Below the pieces are notes generated by a model. The model saw only the letters and a program-made list of their open reading frames with translations, made no database searches and had not been told where the DNA came from. From assembly GCA_002077065.1 (NCBI GenBank), contig NAJO01000014.1, positions 248,001-312,000 of the forward strand: a stretch of 64,000 nt of DNA. The letters run 5' to 3'. This document shows, piece by piece, positions 40,249 through 52,214 of this stretch; position 1 is the stretch's first letter, and each line of letters begins with the position of its first letter. Source of the stretch: Cryoendolithus antarcticus. Taxonomy: Eukaryota; Ascomycota; Dothideomycetes; Cladosporiales; Cladosporiaceae. A program made the position numbers and the translations under genes.

Positions 40249-41814
40249 ATGGTGCGGCCTATTCGGCGGCAGGCCGCCGTGCGCTCCTACACGACGACGG
40301 CGTACAGTACAGGTTCTTCTTCAGCTACACTCACAGAAACACGCGAGGAGCCCGCATTCGGCTCCACGGCAATGCAATGGCACCACGACATGCCTCGAGC
40401 AAGGCAACGAAGGCGGCACTCCTCCTACCAGCAGCGATCATGGAGCGCAGACCGAGAGAATATGGCATTGCTTCTCGACCGATTTCTGGCAGATCTTGGA
40501 AGACGACTCGAGATGATAGAAACGTACGGGCATCTGAAGATCGACGAGGGCGTGACGTGCGCTCTCAATCTCCTTCATTCGGTTCATGAGAGTTGCGCGC
40601 ACGTTGGAGACGAGGTACTCGACACCGGACGACGGAGAGCGAAAGTGCTGGTCGAGACTATGGAGGAGCAATATCAGAGTGCACTCGCTACGAAGGAAAC
40701 CCTTGAGCAAAAGGTACATGAAGGCATTCGCCTAGCCGAGAACCTGCTTTCAGACTTCGAGAAGCGTGCATACGACGTTCACCAAGCAGGCTTGAAAGCC
40801 ACAGCAATAGACATGCTCGACTCGGGCAAAGCCCTTGGTCTCGCAGCCATAGACGACGCCTCCCACATAGCCTCAGAACTCATGCTCGAGTCCGCCGAGG
40901 CAGCCCGTCGAGCAAAGCTGAAAGTGCAAACCGCAATCGAAGAAGCCGTTACGCTCGCACGGCGGCATGGCACAATCCACTATCACCACCTACCCGAACC
41001 CTGGCGCGTAAACCCTCACATACTGAAAGGCTACCGCTTCAGCGAGAACAAGCTCGAATGCGTTCGCAGCACTGTCACGACATGGTCCAACGAGACAGTC
41101 AATATTTGGTCGCACTTCCTCGGGCTGCTAATCGTGCTATCGATAGCATTCTATTTCTACCCCATCTCGCCTGCATTTAAGGAAGCCACGAATCTAGACA
41201 TCTTCATCGCTGGCTGCTTCTTCTTCGCAGCCTGCAAATGCCTGGTGTGTAGCTGCATGTGGCACACCATGTCCTCTATCTCTGATCAGACGCTCATGGA
41301 GCGATTTGCGTGCGTGGACTACACCGGCATCTCCCTGCTGGTAGGCGCGAGTATAGTCTCGGTGGAGTACACGGCTTTCTACTGCGAGCCCTGGAGTCGC
41401 TGGACGTGGATCACGATGACCGCCATCTTAGGCATCACAGGCTCAGTCCTGCCATGGCATCCCCTGTTCAACCGTGCGGATCTAGCCTGGATGCGCGTTG
41501 CGTTCTACGTCACACTTGCTACCACCGGGCTCTTGCCCATTGTACAGCTGACAATCGAGCGCGGCTACGATGAGATGGCGAGGGCATATTCACCAATCGT
41601 GCAGTCCCTTTTGGTATATCTCTCTGGTGCGATACTCTACGCTGCGAAAGTGCCGGAGAGGTGGTTACCAGGGAAGTTCGATTATGCAGGCGGAAGCCAT
41701 AATATCTGGCATCTGGCAGTGCTGGGTGGGATATTATTCCACTACTCGGCCATGCAAGCCTTCTTCCGCGAAGCTTTCCGACGAGCTGAAGTCGAGGGAT
41801 GCTCGGTTTATTAG
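40249..41814 (+). CDS. PAQR-family (hemolysin III) membrane receptor, long N-terminus
   Basis: 521 residues from the ATG at 40249. The C-terminal half is a seven-span PAQR/HlyIII domain: PHILKGYRF, NETVNIWSHFLGLLIVL, AACKCLVCSCMWHTMSS, DYTGISLLVGASI, YAAKVPERW and SHNIWHLAVLGGILFHYSAM. The conserved S...H (WHTMS) and H-x3-H-type residues (HNIWH...H) of the zinc site are present. The N-terminal 280 residues are soluble, with basic low complexity and then long helices (EEQYQSALATKETLEQKVHEGIRLAENLL) likely to form a coiled coil. A long N-terminus of this sort is characteristic of yeast Izh3, a PAQR implicated in zinc and sterol homeostasis, so orthology to Izh3 is my inference. Confidence 0.9.
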   Translation: MVRPIRRQAAVRSYTTTAYSTGSSSATLTETREEPAFGSTAMQWHHDMPRARQRRRHSSYQQRSWSADRENMALLLDRFLADLGRRLEMIETYGHLKIDEGVTCALNLLHSVHESCAHVGDEVLDTGRRRAKVLVETMEEQYQSALATKETLEQKVHEGIRLAENLLSDFEKRAYDVHQAGLKATAIDMLDSGKALGLAAIDDASHIASELMLESAEAARRAKLKVQTAIEEAVTLARRHGTIHYHHLPEPWRVNPHILKGYRFSENKLECVRSTVTTWSNETVNIWSHFLGLLIVLSIAFYFYPISPAFKEATNLDIFIAGCFFFAACKCLVCSCMWHTMSSISDQTLMERFACVDYTGISLLVGASIVSVEYTAFYCEPWSRWTWITMTAILGITGSVLPWHPLFNRADLAWMRVAFYVTLATTGLLPIVQLTIERGYDEMARAYSPIVQSLLVYLSGAILYAAKVPERWLPGKFDYAGGSHNIWHLAVLGGILFHYSAMQAFFREAFRRAEVEGCSVY

Positions 41815-43300
41815 TCACATGGGGATGGCCAAAATATTGGACAATGCGAGGATCGAACTCGCGACCTCACCCACTAGACGAGTTCCCGCTGCTGGAGGGC
41901 ACGCCACCCTGTGAAGGGCGACGGGCGCTGTCCTGTGAGGGACGGCGGGTTGGTGTAGGTATCTACGCAGAGACCCCCGGACCAACTGTCTGTGTCACTC
42001 CGCGCTGTTCGCTGGCTCTGCGGGTACGCACTACCACCGTGCCAAATGCCCTGGTCGAGGGAGGTAGTTGCCGGCGCCGCATATAAAGGCATGCCGCGCC
42101 GCCGAGAAGTGCACACGTGGACCGACTTGCGCCACGGAGAGACGAGGAAGACCGGACGAGTCTGCAACGTATCGAGGCTTTCGGGAGAGCGGCGGCCGAG
42201 GAATGCACGGTCTACTAGACTATGGGCGGCTGTGTAGCTGGTGGTCAAATGTGTACATATCTTAATGAAGCATGGCTCTTACGTCTCTAAGTTGCTCCAC
42301 GGGAGTGCCTCTGGCAACACCTCTCCCTTCCTTGTAGCACAACTTACCAAGTAGAGTATGTGGCCATCAGAATGCTCTTTCTGTAGGCTCCGAATCTCAC
42401 GGGGGAGCATGTTTCTCAACTTTCGACCTGACCCCAGGCCTTGAGCCTCGGGATGTATGTTCTTCGTCAACCTTCACTGCGAAAAATCCCGAGAACTGCG
42501 ATTTGCTCCGAAGCGGCAATATGCAGGTGATCTGTACCCCATGTATAGCCTGGCAATATCGACAAAACTCATCGGTCACGGATCAATGCATTATACACCT
42601 TCATGCGGTTCAGTGCTGTCACTGAGATCGACTACGACATCGATTGGGGTTAGGAAATGTGTGGTTAATCTGCGCATCCCTAACCCTTGTACCGTAGCTC
42701 CACACCACCTCTGCTGCAGTGAAACTCGGCAGGAATGGGTACCTGCATCTGAAAGCAGCACGAACTGCGCGGGCCGCTTGTGAGGCGGCTGGCCAATGAT
42801 GCTGTGCGATATCAATCGATGATAATGCCTCGTGTCAGGCCATCGAAGCCGGATAAGTCTTGCTTTTCTCTCCATATAAGCCTAGTGGGGGGGCTGGCGA
42901 GCGGTGTGGTGTGAGAGTATATGTCAGCCATTGGAATCGGTGACTGCGGTGGGACAATGTGAAGATATGGCAAGTCAGCAGAGCTCTCACAAGTGATAAG
43001 CAACCTTGAGGGTCAGGTAATCCAGGTAACATGTGGAAGTTGTGACCCGTAACTGAAGAAATGGCCTTATCACCGAGTATGATTGGCAGGTGCGGGGCAA
43101 AGGCAAGTGCATTGGCCGTTGGAGCTTCCAGCCCGTGAGCCGAGCTCTGCCACCAGCTGCACGAGCTTTTTGTTGACGCAGCTTGCATGATATGACCGCA
43201 CACCCGAGCTGCTTTTGAGCCTCGAGAGATCTCGTGTCACTCATCCTCCTCTGATCTTGTAGTATATAGCCATACAGTTACTCGTCTGCGCACCGTCACC
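41815..43300. other. Intergenic region, 1.5 kb, with tRNA-like remnant
   Basis: Between the PAQR gene and pyruvate carboxylase. Holds a tRNA-like remnant at 41838-41909 (listed separately) and, just beyond, an imperfect tandem repeat of about 20 bases (CCTGTGAAGGGCGACGGGCG and CCTGTGAGGGACGGCGGG, about 41908-41948). A TATAAA at about 42083 has no gene near it. The rest (42200-43300) is probably the pyruvate carboxylase promoter. Confidence 0.45.
41838..41909 (-). pseudogene. tRNA-like remnant (B box, T arm, terminator), CTA in loop
   Basis: On the minus strand, 41846-41862 folds as a perfect T arm (GCGAG-TTCGATC-CTCGC) containing a good Pol III B box. It is followed by ATTGTCC and a discriminator-like A, then TTTT four bases on. 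Just 5' is AGGTC, a typical variable loop, and a 17-base arm (41868-41884) with four pairs and the 7-base loop GTCTAGT. Read as an anticodon loop, this has T33, anticodon CTA and purine 37. Against a functional tRNA: no good D arm, and the 5' acceptor strand pairs with ATTGTCC only through two Watson-Crick and four wobble pairs. The same bases also resemble an A box (TCGTCTAGTGGG), suggesting a tRNA that lost its anticodon arm. I regard it as a decayed tRNA gene; a functional form is possible but unproven. Confidence 0.35.
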
Positions 43301-46300
43301 ATGGCAGACACAGCGGCAAGCAACGAGGTTGCCGTCCAAGAGAAGGACCACGACTACGGCACTCCGCACCACGATGGCGACACTCACAGCACCGCCAATA
43401 CGGTGCACCAGCGGCTGCGTGCTAATAGCACTATCATGCAGCTGAAGAAGATTCTGGTGGCCAACCGAGGCGAGATCCCGATCCGTATCTTCAGGACGGC
43501 TCACGAGCTGTCGCTGCAGACTGTGGCTGTCTTCTCGTATGAGGATCGGTTGAGCATGCACAGGCAGAAGGCCGATGAGGCGTATGTGATTGGGAGGCGG
43601 GGACAGTATACACCTGTGGCGGCGTATCTCGCAGGAGATGAGATCATCAAGATTGCGCTTGAGCATGGTAAGTCATACATGTCAATTGCTGAAAGCAGTC
43701 TCGGTGAGAGTCATGGTATGTTACTGACTTATTCCTCAACAAAAAGGTGTAAATATGATACACCCAGGCTATGGCTTCCTCAGCGAGAACTACGAGTTCG
43801 CAAAGAATGTCGAGGCAGCTGGGCTGATCTGGGTGGGTCCCACGCCCGAAACAATCAACAGCCTCGGTGACAAGGTGTCCGCTCGTGAGCTCGCACAGAA
43901 GTGCGATGTGCCCTGCGTGCCCGGCACACCTGGTCCGGTGGCCAAATTCGAGGAGGTTAAGAGCTTCACCGACGAGTTCGGCTTCCCAATCATCATCAAG
44001 GCAGCTTTCGGAGGCGGTGGGCGTGGCATGCGTGTCGTATGGAAGCAAGAGGAGCTTCAAGACGCTTTTGAGCGAGCCACATCCGAGGCGAAGTCGGCAT
44101 TCGGCAATGGCACAGTCTTCGTCGAGCGCTTCCTCTACCGACCGAAGCATATTGAGGTGCAGCTGCTGGGTGACAACTATGGCAATGTCAGCCATCTCTA
44201 CGAGCGTGACTGCTCCGTCCAGCGAAGACATCAAAAAGTCGTCGAGCTTGCGCCGGCCAAGGATCTGCCGAAGGCAACCCGCGATGCCATCCTGGCCGAC
44301 GCTGTCAAGCTTGCCAAGTCTGTCAACTACCGTAACGCAGGCACCGCCGAGTTCCTGGTCGACCAGGAGAACCGCCACTACTTCATCGAGATCAATCCCC
44401 GTATTCAGGTGGAGCACACGATCACAGAGGAGATCACGGGCATCGACATCGTAGCTGCACAGATTCAGATCGCAGCTGGTGCGTCGCTGGAGCAGCTTGG
44501 CCTCACTCAGGATAGAATCTCGATCCGTGGCTTCGCCTTCCAATGCCGTATAACAACAGAGGACCCCTCGCAAGGCTTCAAGCCGGATACAGGCAAGATT
44601 GAAGTCTACCGATCTGCAGGTGGCAACGGTGTCCGTCTCGACGGTGGCAATGGCTTCGCAGGCGCCATCATCACACCGCACTACGACAGCATGTTGGTCA
44701 AGTGCTCATGCCATGGCTCGACATACGAGATCGTCCGTAGGAAGATGCTCCGTGCGTTGGTCGAGTTCCGCATTCGCGGTGTCAAGACGAACATCCCTTT
44801 CCTCGCGTCTCTGCTCACGCATCCCACATTCATCGATGGAAACTGCTGGACAACTTTCATCGACGACACACCCGAGCTCTTCAAGCTTATCGGCAGTCAG
44901 AATCGCGCACAGAAGCTGCTCACCTACCTTGGCGACCTCGCAGTCAATGGCAGCCAGATCAAGGGCCAAATCGGAGAGTCAAAATTCAAGGGCGACATCA
45001 TCATGCCTACCTTGACTGATGAAGCCGGTAAGACCATCGATGTCACCAAGCCCTGCACCGAAGGCTGGCGCAACATCATCGTCAAAGAGGGCCCGGAGGC
45101 CTTCGCCAAGGCTGTCCGAGCGAACAAAGGCACCTTGATCATGGACACGACTTGGCGCGATGCCCATCAGTCGCTGCTCGCTACCCGTGTCCGCACCGTC
45201 GACCTCCTGAACATTGCCAAGGAGACCTCATACGGCCTCAAGAACGCGTGGGCGCTGGAGTGCTGGGGTGGCGCGACCTTCGATGTCGCCATGCGCTTCC
45301 TGTACGAGGACCCATGGGACCGTCTGCGCAAAATGAGGAAGGTGGTGCCAAACATCCCCTTCCAGATGCTGCTGAGAGGTGCCAATGGTGTGGCGTACTC
45401 GTCCTTGCCCGACAATGCCATCTACCACTTCTGTGAGCAGGCGAAGAAGGCGGGCATGGACATCTTCCGAGTCTTCGATGCTTTGAACGACACTGATCAG
45501 CTCGAGGTCGGAGTAAAGGCAGTGCTGAAGGCAGGCGGTGTGGCTGAGGGTACCGTGTGCTACTCTGGAGACATGCTGAACCCCGAGAAGAAGTATAACC
45601 TCGAGTACTACCTCGCAGTGGTGGATAAGATCGTCAAGATGGGCGCGCACATCCTCGGCATCAAGGACATGGCCGGTGTGCTAAAGCCAAGGGCAGCAAC
45701 ACTCCTCGTCGGTGCCATCCGCAAGAAGTACCCCGATCTGCCCATCCACGTACACACCCACGACTCTGCCGGTACTGGAGTGGCGTCTATGGTCGCCTGC
45801 GCCCAGGCCGGCGCTGACGCGGTTGACGCAGCCACTGACAGCTTGTCCGGCATGACCTCACAGCCGTCGATCGGCGCCATCGTCGCCTCCCTTGAGGGCA
45901 GCGACCACGAGTCCGGCCTGAACTCCCACCACCTCCGTGCCCTCGACTCTTACTGGGCCCAAGTGCGCCTCGTCTACTCGCCATTCGAAGCCGGCCTCAC
46001 CGGCCCCGACCCCGAAGTCTACGAGCACGAGATCCCCGGCGGTCAACTCACGAACCTGATCTTCCAAGCCTCTCAGCAAGGCCTCGGCGCGCAGTGGGCC
46101 CAGACGAAGAAAGCCTACGAGCAGGCCAACGACCTCCTCGGCGACATCGTGAAAGTCACACCCACCTCCAAAGTCGTCGGCGACCTGGCGCAGTTCATGG
46201 TCTCCAATAACCTCACCTACGACGAGCTCCTCAAGAAGGCACCCGAGCTGGACTTCCCCTCTTCCGTGCTCGAGTTCTTCGAAGGTCTCATGGGCCAGCC

Positions 46301-47041
46301 GTACGGCGGCTTCCCTGAGCCTCTCCGCTCGCAAGCCCTTCGCGATCGCAGGAAGATGACCAAGCGCCCGGGTCTGTACCTCGACCCGCTGGACTTCGAC
46401 AAGATCCGCACGAAGCTCCGCGAACAGTATGGTGGCTGCTCCGAGACTGACGTCGCGAGTTACGCTATGTACCCGAAAGTGTTCGAGGACTACAAGAAAT
46501 TCACGACGAAGTACGGAGACTTGTCCGTCCTGCCGACGAAGTACTTCCTCAACCGCCCCCAAATCAACGAGGAATTCAGCGTCGAGTTGGAGAAGGGGAA
46601 AGTTCTCATCCTCAAGCTCCTCGCCGTTGGCCCGCTCTCAGAGCAGACTGGGCAGAGGGAGGTGTTCTACGAGATGAACGGCGAGGTCCGCCAAGTGACT
46701 GTCGACGACCAGCATGCTGCTGTCGAGAACACGAGCAGGCCTAAGGCGGATACTGGTGATAGCTCGCAGGTTGGCGCGCCGATGAGCGGTGTGGTTGTGG
46801 AGATTCGGGTTAAGGATGGTAGTGAGGTGCAGAAGGGCGATCCTATTGCTGTGTTGAGTGCGATGAAGATGGTGAGTCTTGCTTTCTTGCGTGTCTGCGT
46901 CGTGAGAGGGGATGTTATACTGACTTTGACTCGCAGGAAATGGTCATCTCCGCACCGCACTCCGGTAAGATCGGCTCGCTTGGCGTGAAGGAGGGCGATT
47001 CGGTGGATAGCCAGGATCTGGTGTGCAAGATTGTGAAGTAG
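43301..47041 (+). CDS. PYC1: Pyruvate carboxylase
   Basis: Biotin-dependent anaplerotic enzyme converting pyruvate and bicarbonate to oxaloacetate, cytosolic in most ascomycetes. Exons 43301-43667, 43747-46871 and 46937-47041 give 1198 residues. Domains in order: biotin carboxylase ([72 protein letters not shown]); carboxyltransferase ([50 protein letters not shown]); and biotin carrier with AMKM (biotinyl Lys about 1163). The last intron begins directly after AMKM, and the third exon encodes [15 protein letters not shown], completing the carrier fold. The N-terminus lacks a presequence ([10 protein letters not shown]), fitting a cytosolic enzyme. Confidence 0.97.
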
Positions 47042-47181
47042 AGCTGCTTGACGTCGGAGGACTAGTTGGGATCTGATCAATATCGCGATAGTGGGATGAT
47101 GTACGTGGGTGATGATAGATGAGCGCAAGAGTTTATGCTGCATTTTACAAGAACTACTCGTGCAATGATTTTCGCGTTGCC

Positions 47182-50100
47182 TTACAGCATCTCCAGCCCG
47201 CCGACGAACCTCTCGAGCGCCCGCTCCGGGTTCTCAACACCCATCAACTTCTCTGCCGCATCACCCAAAAACGCAAGCCGCCTCCTCCCCTCAGCGACTT
47301 CCATGCTCTCACTCCGCTGTCCTGCCTCATCAATCAGCCCCTTCGGCAGTCCAGCAAGCCTCGCGACATTCAAACCATAGCTCCTATGCGCTACGCCTTC
47401 CCCAACTTCGTAAAGAAACGTGATATCCCTCTGCCCACTCTCGTCTTCATCCTGCTCCGTGAAGCGCATGTGTACATTCCTCAGCTCACCGTAGGGGTAC
47501 TGTGAGGCGAGGCGGGCAAGGGATTGGTAGTGCGTTATGAAGAGAGTAAGGGGCTTGAGATCCGACACGATGTGCGAGAGCACTGCTTGCGCGATCGCCA
47601 CGCCGTCGTGCGTGCTTGTGCCTCGCCCCAGCTCGTCGAGAATTACCAAGCTACGAGGTGTGGCTTGCTTGAGGATATCCGAGGTTTCGCTCAGCTCCAC
47701 CATGAATGTCGACTCGCCTTTCATCATGTTATCGAAGGCACCCATGCGCGTGAAGACTGCGTCTAGCAATCCTAGCTCGCAGGCATCAGCGGGGACGTAC
47801 GAGCCGATCTGTGCCATGATGGCGATCAAGGCGACGGAGCGGACGTAGCTGGACTTGCCGCCCATGTTTGGGCCTGTGATGAGCAGTGCGCGCGTAGCAG
47901 ATGCAGAGAGTGAGATTGAGTTAGGCACGAAGGCGTCGAGGAGGAGCTGCTCGACCATGGGGTGGCGGCCATTGGTGATGGAGACGACAGTCTCAGGCGT
48001 GAAGGTGGGTTTGCAGTAGCCTGGCTGCGAGGCGACGTCTGCTAAGCTGAGGAGACAGTCTAAGGTGGCGAGAGACTGCACGCAGTCGCGGAAGGCTTGG
48101 TAGCGTGCACCTATCTCGCCCAGCAAGTCCGAGAACGCGGCATCGCAGGCATTTGCAAGTGCTTCCTTGTGCTGATCGCGTTCTCGCAGCAGACGCACGA
48201 CTTCAGGAGCGTGATAGCGGGAGACTTTCTTCGTACCGCTGATCTTGGCCCAGGAGGCGGGAACGTGCTTGAGATTGGTGTTGTCGAGTTCAATGAGGAA
48301 GTCTATGGCGCTTGAGGTGACGTACTCGGGTATCTTTTGCTTGCATTTCTCGGCTGCAACTTTGCGGAAGTCTTCCAGGTCTTGCTCTACAGCGAGGATG
48401 CCGACTTTGTGGTCTTTGATGTCTTCTGTTTCGCTGGCTTCGGTGAAGAAGCCGTACTTGTCGTTCTCTTTTGCGTGGGTCAGGCTGATGCGCTCGAGGT
48501 ATTGGACTACATCGTCGCCGATGCGTGGGAGAGATGCGACTGCCTCGGCAAGATGGGGTGATCTGAAGTGGGTATCAGCTGGTGAGGTGATGTGAGCAAA
48601 TTCCTGCGCGATCATCTGGAGAGATTGCAGTACTGTCAGCAGCTCCGGTCTGCCGCATTTCTTGTAGTAGATGCGAATCAGCGATTTCTCCAGGTCACCG
48701 CGCGTCTTGCCAAGCAGACGCTTGATGCGATCGACTGTCACAGTCTGCTCACCATCCCTGAGCTCTTCCACAGCAGCAACTCGCTCATCGAGTCGTGCGC
48801 GATCTAGCAACGGTCGACCAACCCACTTCCGCAGCAGTCGCTGGCCGAAGCGAGTCTGAGTGCGATCAAGAGTCCAGAACAGACTACCGCGCTCGGTGTG
48901 ATCTGTCTGATTGAGGTAGATCTCGAGACTGTTCAACGTGTTGCCGTTTAATAGCATGTGTGACCGCGCACTGAATGACTGAAAGTACTTGGTCAAGTCA
49001 AAGACGTGCTGTAGACCGTACTCAGTCAAGTGAGTGATCATGGCAGACAAGCAGATCGTCGCATTCTCAGACAGCTTATGGACCTTATCCAGCAGCGTAC
49101 CCGTCTCTTGCGAAGATTCGACCTGTGATGACGACGGCTGCCCAGTCATCATCTTGTCGGCGTAGAACTTCGTGATATGACTGTAGGACTGCGCTGCCAT
49201 GGTCTTGGGCTTCTCCACACGCTCCACTCGAGCATTGTCACCGAAGATGTTCGTTTTGGACGCGGACAAATGTTTGACTAGCTTCTCGGTAGCCTTCGAC
49301 ACCTCGCCGACAATAAGCATCTCGCGTGGTGCGATGTGCAAAAGTCTTGTCTCCAGTTCACTGCGCATCCAGCCATCTTCGAAGTCATCGTAGATTATGT
49401 CGCCCGTAGCTGGCTGGACTGCCACAAGTCCGATCTGCACCTTCTCATCGGTACCCCAGCCTCGAGGGTATGTCTCTGTCAGGCACAAGAGATGTCCAGT
49501 TGCCGGAGAGCCGCCATCTGGGGCGGTGATCGGTGCTTCGAGCGCTTCCTGGTCCTCGATATAGGTACCTTTCGTGTACAAATTTGTGAGACCACGCTCG
49601 AATGCCTTGTTGCGAGTGTCACCAGCAGCCTTCAGCGCCGCCGTCTCGAGCTGTCGGACAACGCCAACCTTGTGACCAGCAGACACCAGACGCTTGACAT
49701 GCACATGCAATCGATGCACAGGGACACTCGCCGAAGCGAATCGATCGATGTGTGCCTCCGAGGGATGCGGAGGGTCATCGAAACGATATCTGCCTGGTAT
49801 GCAAACAATACTAAGCTCCTTCGCAGCTGCCTGGGCATCTGTACCGAAGAACTTGAACTTATAGCCGACTTCCACAACGAGCAGAGTGTCGGGGTGCTTG
49901 TGCTTAATAGCCAGCACTTGCTTCTCCAGCGGAGTGAGCTTGTCTCGGCCCTTCTTTACAGCAATGCCCTTTCGTCCTTTACTTTTCGACGCCGGCTCTG
50001 GCTCGTCTTCCTCTGCTTCTTCGGCCTCATCTTCCCCGCCTTGCGTCTCCTCAGTAACGAAGTGATTCCGCCGCTTGATCTCAGCTATGCTGTCGGGCCT

Positions 50101-50631
50101 GCCCAGTTTCTTCCTAAACTTCTGATGCAGTCTCTCCTTCAGTAGCCGAGTCTCCTCGTCATCCTCAGGATGCTCTTCGCTTGGCTGCGTCACAGCGCCA
50201 GAATTTGAGAAGAGGTACTTTGATGTCTTTGCCGTGACTTTTGGCTTCCTACCTGCTGAGCCATTGGCTGCCGGAAAGGTGCTGGCTGGTCGACCGTGTA
50301 CCACGACATCATCGTCCTCCTGGTCTGATGCCGAGTCGTGTCTCACAGAGTTCGGTCGTGATCGCTTCGGATCTCGATTCTCATCGTCTGCGTCTAGAGA
50401 TCGCTTTTGACCATTCGATATTGGTGCACCACCATTCTGCCGAAGACTTGGCTCGTCGATGTGCTCATGACTGGCAATAGTCTGCTCTGGCTGAGATCTG
50501 ACAGACACCGCCGATGTCTCCTTCCTCAAGGCCGGCGGCGCAGATGGTTTGGAGAAGAAGTTCGAGATCGACTGCTGCTTTTTCGCCTGTGACGAAGGCG
50601 GTTGACCATTGACGACCTTCGGCATTCCCAT
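47182..50631 (-). CDS. MSH3: DNA mismatch repair protein MSH3
   Basis: MutS homologue that with MSH2 forms MutS-beta, which recognises insertion-deletion loops in the nucleus. Single exon of 1149 residues. A PCNA-binding PIP box lies at 19-26 (QQSISNFF). A disordered acidic region precedes the mismatch-binding domain ([38 protein letters not shown]). The MSH3-type connector, lever ([22 protein letters not shown]) and clamp ([14 protein letters not shown]) follow. The ATPase has Walker [24 protein letters not shown], Walker [17 protein letters not shown] and FITHYQSL. The first two codons of MGMPKVV give two possible starts; either leaves the PIP box near the N-terminus. It is divergent from the dienelactone hydrolase gene. 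Confidence 0.96.
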   Translation of the reverse strand: MGMPKVVNGQPPSSQAKKQQSISNFFSKPSAPPALRKETSAVSVRSQPEQTIASHEHIDEPSLRQNGGAPISNGQKRSLDADDENRDPKRSRPNSVRHDSASDQEDDDVVVHGRPASTFPAANGSAGRKPKVTAKTSKYLFSNSGAVTQPSEEHPEDDEETRLLKERLHQKFRKKLGRPDSIAEIKRRNHFVTEETQGGEDEAEEAEEDEPEPASKSKGRKGIAVKKGRDKLTPLEKQVLAIKHKHPDTLLVVEVGYKFKFFGTDAQAAAKELSIVCIPGRYRFDDPPHPSEAHIDRFASASVPVHRLHVHVKRLVSAGHKVGVVRQLETAALKAAGDTRNKAFERGLTNLYTKGTYIEDQEALEAPITAPDGGSPATGHLLCLTETYPRGWGTDEKVQIGLVAVQPATGDIIYDDFEDGWMRSELETRLLHIAPREMLIVGEVSKATEKLVKHLSASKTNIFGDNARVERVEKPKTMAAQSYSHITKFYADKMMTGQPSSSQVESSQETGTLLDKVHKLSENATICLSAMITHLTEYGLQHVFDLTKYFQSFSARSHMLLNGNTLNSLEIYLNQTDHTERGSLFWTLDRTQTRFGQRLLRKWVGRPLLDRARLDERVAAVEELRDGEQTVTVDRIKRLLGKTRGDLEKSLIRIYYKKCGRPELLTVLQSLQMIAQEFAHITSPADTHFRSPHLAEAVASLPRIGDDVVQYLERISLTHAKENDKYGFFTEASETEDIKDHKVGILAVEQDLEDFRKVAAEKCKQKIPEYVTSSAIDFLIELDNTNLKHVPASWAKISGTKKVSRYHAPEVVRLLRERDQHKEALANACDAAFSDLLGEIGARYQAFRDCVQSLATLDCLLSLADVASQPGYCKPTFTPETVVSITNGRHPMVEQLLLDAFVPNSISLSASATRALLITGPNMGGKSSYVRSVALIAIMAQIGSYVPADACELGLLDAVFTRMGAFDNMMKGESTFMVELSETSDILKQATPRSLVILDELGRGTSTHDGVAIAQAVLSHIVSDLKPLTLFITHYQSLARLASQYPYGELRNVHMRFTEQDEDESGQRDITFLYEVGEGVAHRSYGLNVARLAGLPKGLIDEAGQRSESMEVAEGRRRLAFLGDAAEKLMGVENPERALERFVGGLEML

Positions 50632-51011
50632 GGTGCTAGGATAGTGCCAGGATCAAGACGTCCAACAGACCCCAGTGGATGCACTCTGGAGTGGCCATGA
50701 AGTCGCGTCAAGTACGCGTCGGCCTTAAAGCCGGATTTAAGCTCAGTGCAATTGTCGCAGACATCATTGGATTCGATTTCTCTCTCTGCCCCACTACATC
50801 ACTTGAGTGATGAACGAATAAGTCACGAGAAGCGCATGAGCTCCCTGGATCGTTTCAAAATGCACGTCATGATTGCAGTAAGCTTCAGTGAGGTAAGTCA
50901 CTAGTAGCATGTTGACGGATTCCCTTCCTCATTCACTCGACGCTTCGATCACTTCCTCCATCCATCACTTCCTTACCCTCACTCCCTACCTAGTAATAAC
51001 GAGTCGCAAAA
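50632..51011. promoter_or_regulatory. Shared divergent promoter, MSH3 / dienelactone hydrolase
   Basis: 380 bases between the two start codons. C/T-rich sequence lies just upstream of 51012. No gene inside. Confidence 0.45.
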
Positions 51012-52160
51012 ATGTCTACCGGCGTCGGCATGTCTTCATGTTGCCTAAGTGGTGTAGTCAACAATGGCAGCCCGAAAGGAATGGAACGCACAGTCGGCGG
51101 TCTACCTTGCTACGTCGCCGAGCCCGAGGATAACTCGACCACGAAGACTGTCATCTTCCTCGTTGATAGTAAGTATCTCTCCGAGTCTCTCACGTTCTAT
51201 CAAGTCCCCTGCGCATCTATCGCCACAATCGCGACAGCGAATGAACACCGCGGCGCTACGACGAGAACGCCTTACGCCCCTCGAGGTCATCGAAGGGCAA
51301 TCTTTGATCTTTGATCTCATATCTCTCTGTTGCTGTGGCACAGTACTATGCTGCTGCAGCTGAGACTAAAGATGCTCAACATGGTCCAGATCCCTAGCAG
51401 AGACATGATAAGGTCACAGCCCTTCGTTCACTAACAACCAACCTCTTCCACAGTCTTCGGCTGGAAACTCCCCAACACCCGCCTCCTAGCCGACTCCTAC
51501 GCCCGCGCGGGCTTCACAGCCTACGTCCCCGAAGTCCACGATGGCGACTCGCTCCCACCCTCTTTCCTCCAAACCGTCGAACCACAATTGCCCGAACGCG
51601 AGAAACAAACGGTCCTCGAGAAGACTGCTGCGACGGCCCAGGTAGGCGCGACGCTTGGACCCTGGTTGATCAAGCACCGTGAGGGAGTCTCGCGGCCGAT
51701 CATCGAGAATTTCATTGCCCAGGTACGATTGATCCCAGGGACTGATAAAGTGGGTGTAATTGGCTTCTGCTGGGGCGGTCGCTACGCCATTCTCGCCGGC
51801 CAACATCCCTTATCCGGCCCCGGAAGCGACAACAAAGGCGTCGACGCGGTCTTCGCCGCCCACCCATCCCTCGTATCCATCCCAGCCGACTTCGACGCTG
51901 TGAACGTGCCTCTCGGGCTCGCGTTAGGGGACAAAGATTCTTTGCTGGGCGAGGCCGATGTGTTGAAGATTCGGGAAGTGATGGAAAAGAAGCGAAGTGG
52001 AGGTGAGGGAGCGAGGAAGTGTGAGAGTGAAGTAAAGGTTTATGAAGACCAGGTTCATGGCTTCGCATTGAGGGGAGACTTCAGCAATGAGAAGGATAAG
52101 AAGGCTATGGATGAGGCAGAGAAACAAGGGATTGAGTGGTTCAAGAAGTATCTGGCGTAG
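51012..52160 (+). CDS. Dienelactone hydrolase family protein
   Basis: Alpha/beta hydrolase of the dienelactone hydrolase type, 287 residues from exons 51012-51168 and 51454-52160. The Cys nucleophile lies in GFCWGGRYA (about 158), with Asp in GDKDSLL (about 212-214) and His in QVHGFALRG (about 254). GLPCYVAEPED at the N-terminus is also typical. The natural substrate in fungi is often unknown, and these enzymes are not confined to aromatic degradation. The intron (51169-51453) is 285 bases, by far the longest in the window. The junction restores VDIFGWKLPNTRLLAD, so the splice is well supported, but a small extra exon or an alternative start inside the intron cannot be excluded. Cytosolic, no signal peptide. 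Confidence 0.88.
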
Positions 52161-52214
52161 ATTTAGCCTTGACTTCTCTGGAAGACCTACACATCGGTTG
52201 TGCATGTATTGAGT

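Noticed and set aside
43647..44681. 344-codon minus-strand frame opposite pyruvate carboxylase
   Set aside because: Biased codon use of the carboxylase keeps the opposite frame open. Sequence lacks any domain and the sense strand is strongly conserved.
45858..46562. 234-codon minus-strand frame opposite pyruvate carboxylase
   Set aside because: Same cause: antisense shadow of conserved coding sequence.
49336..50145. 269-codon plus-strand frame opposite MSH3
   Set aside because: Antisense shadow; no recognisable domain, and MSH3 is clearly the real gene.
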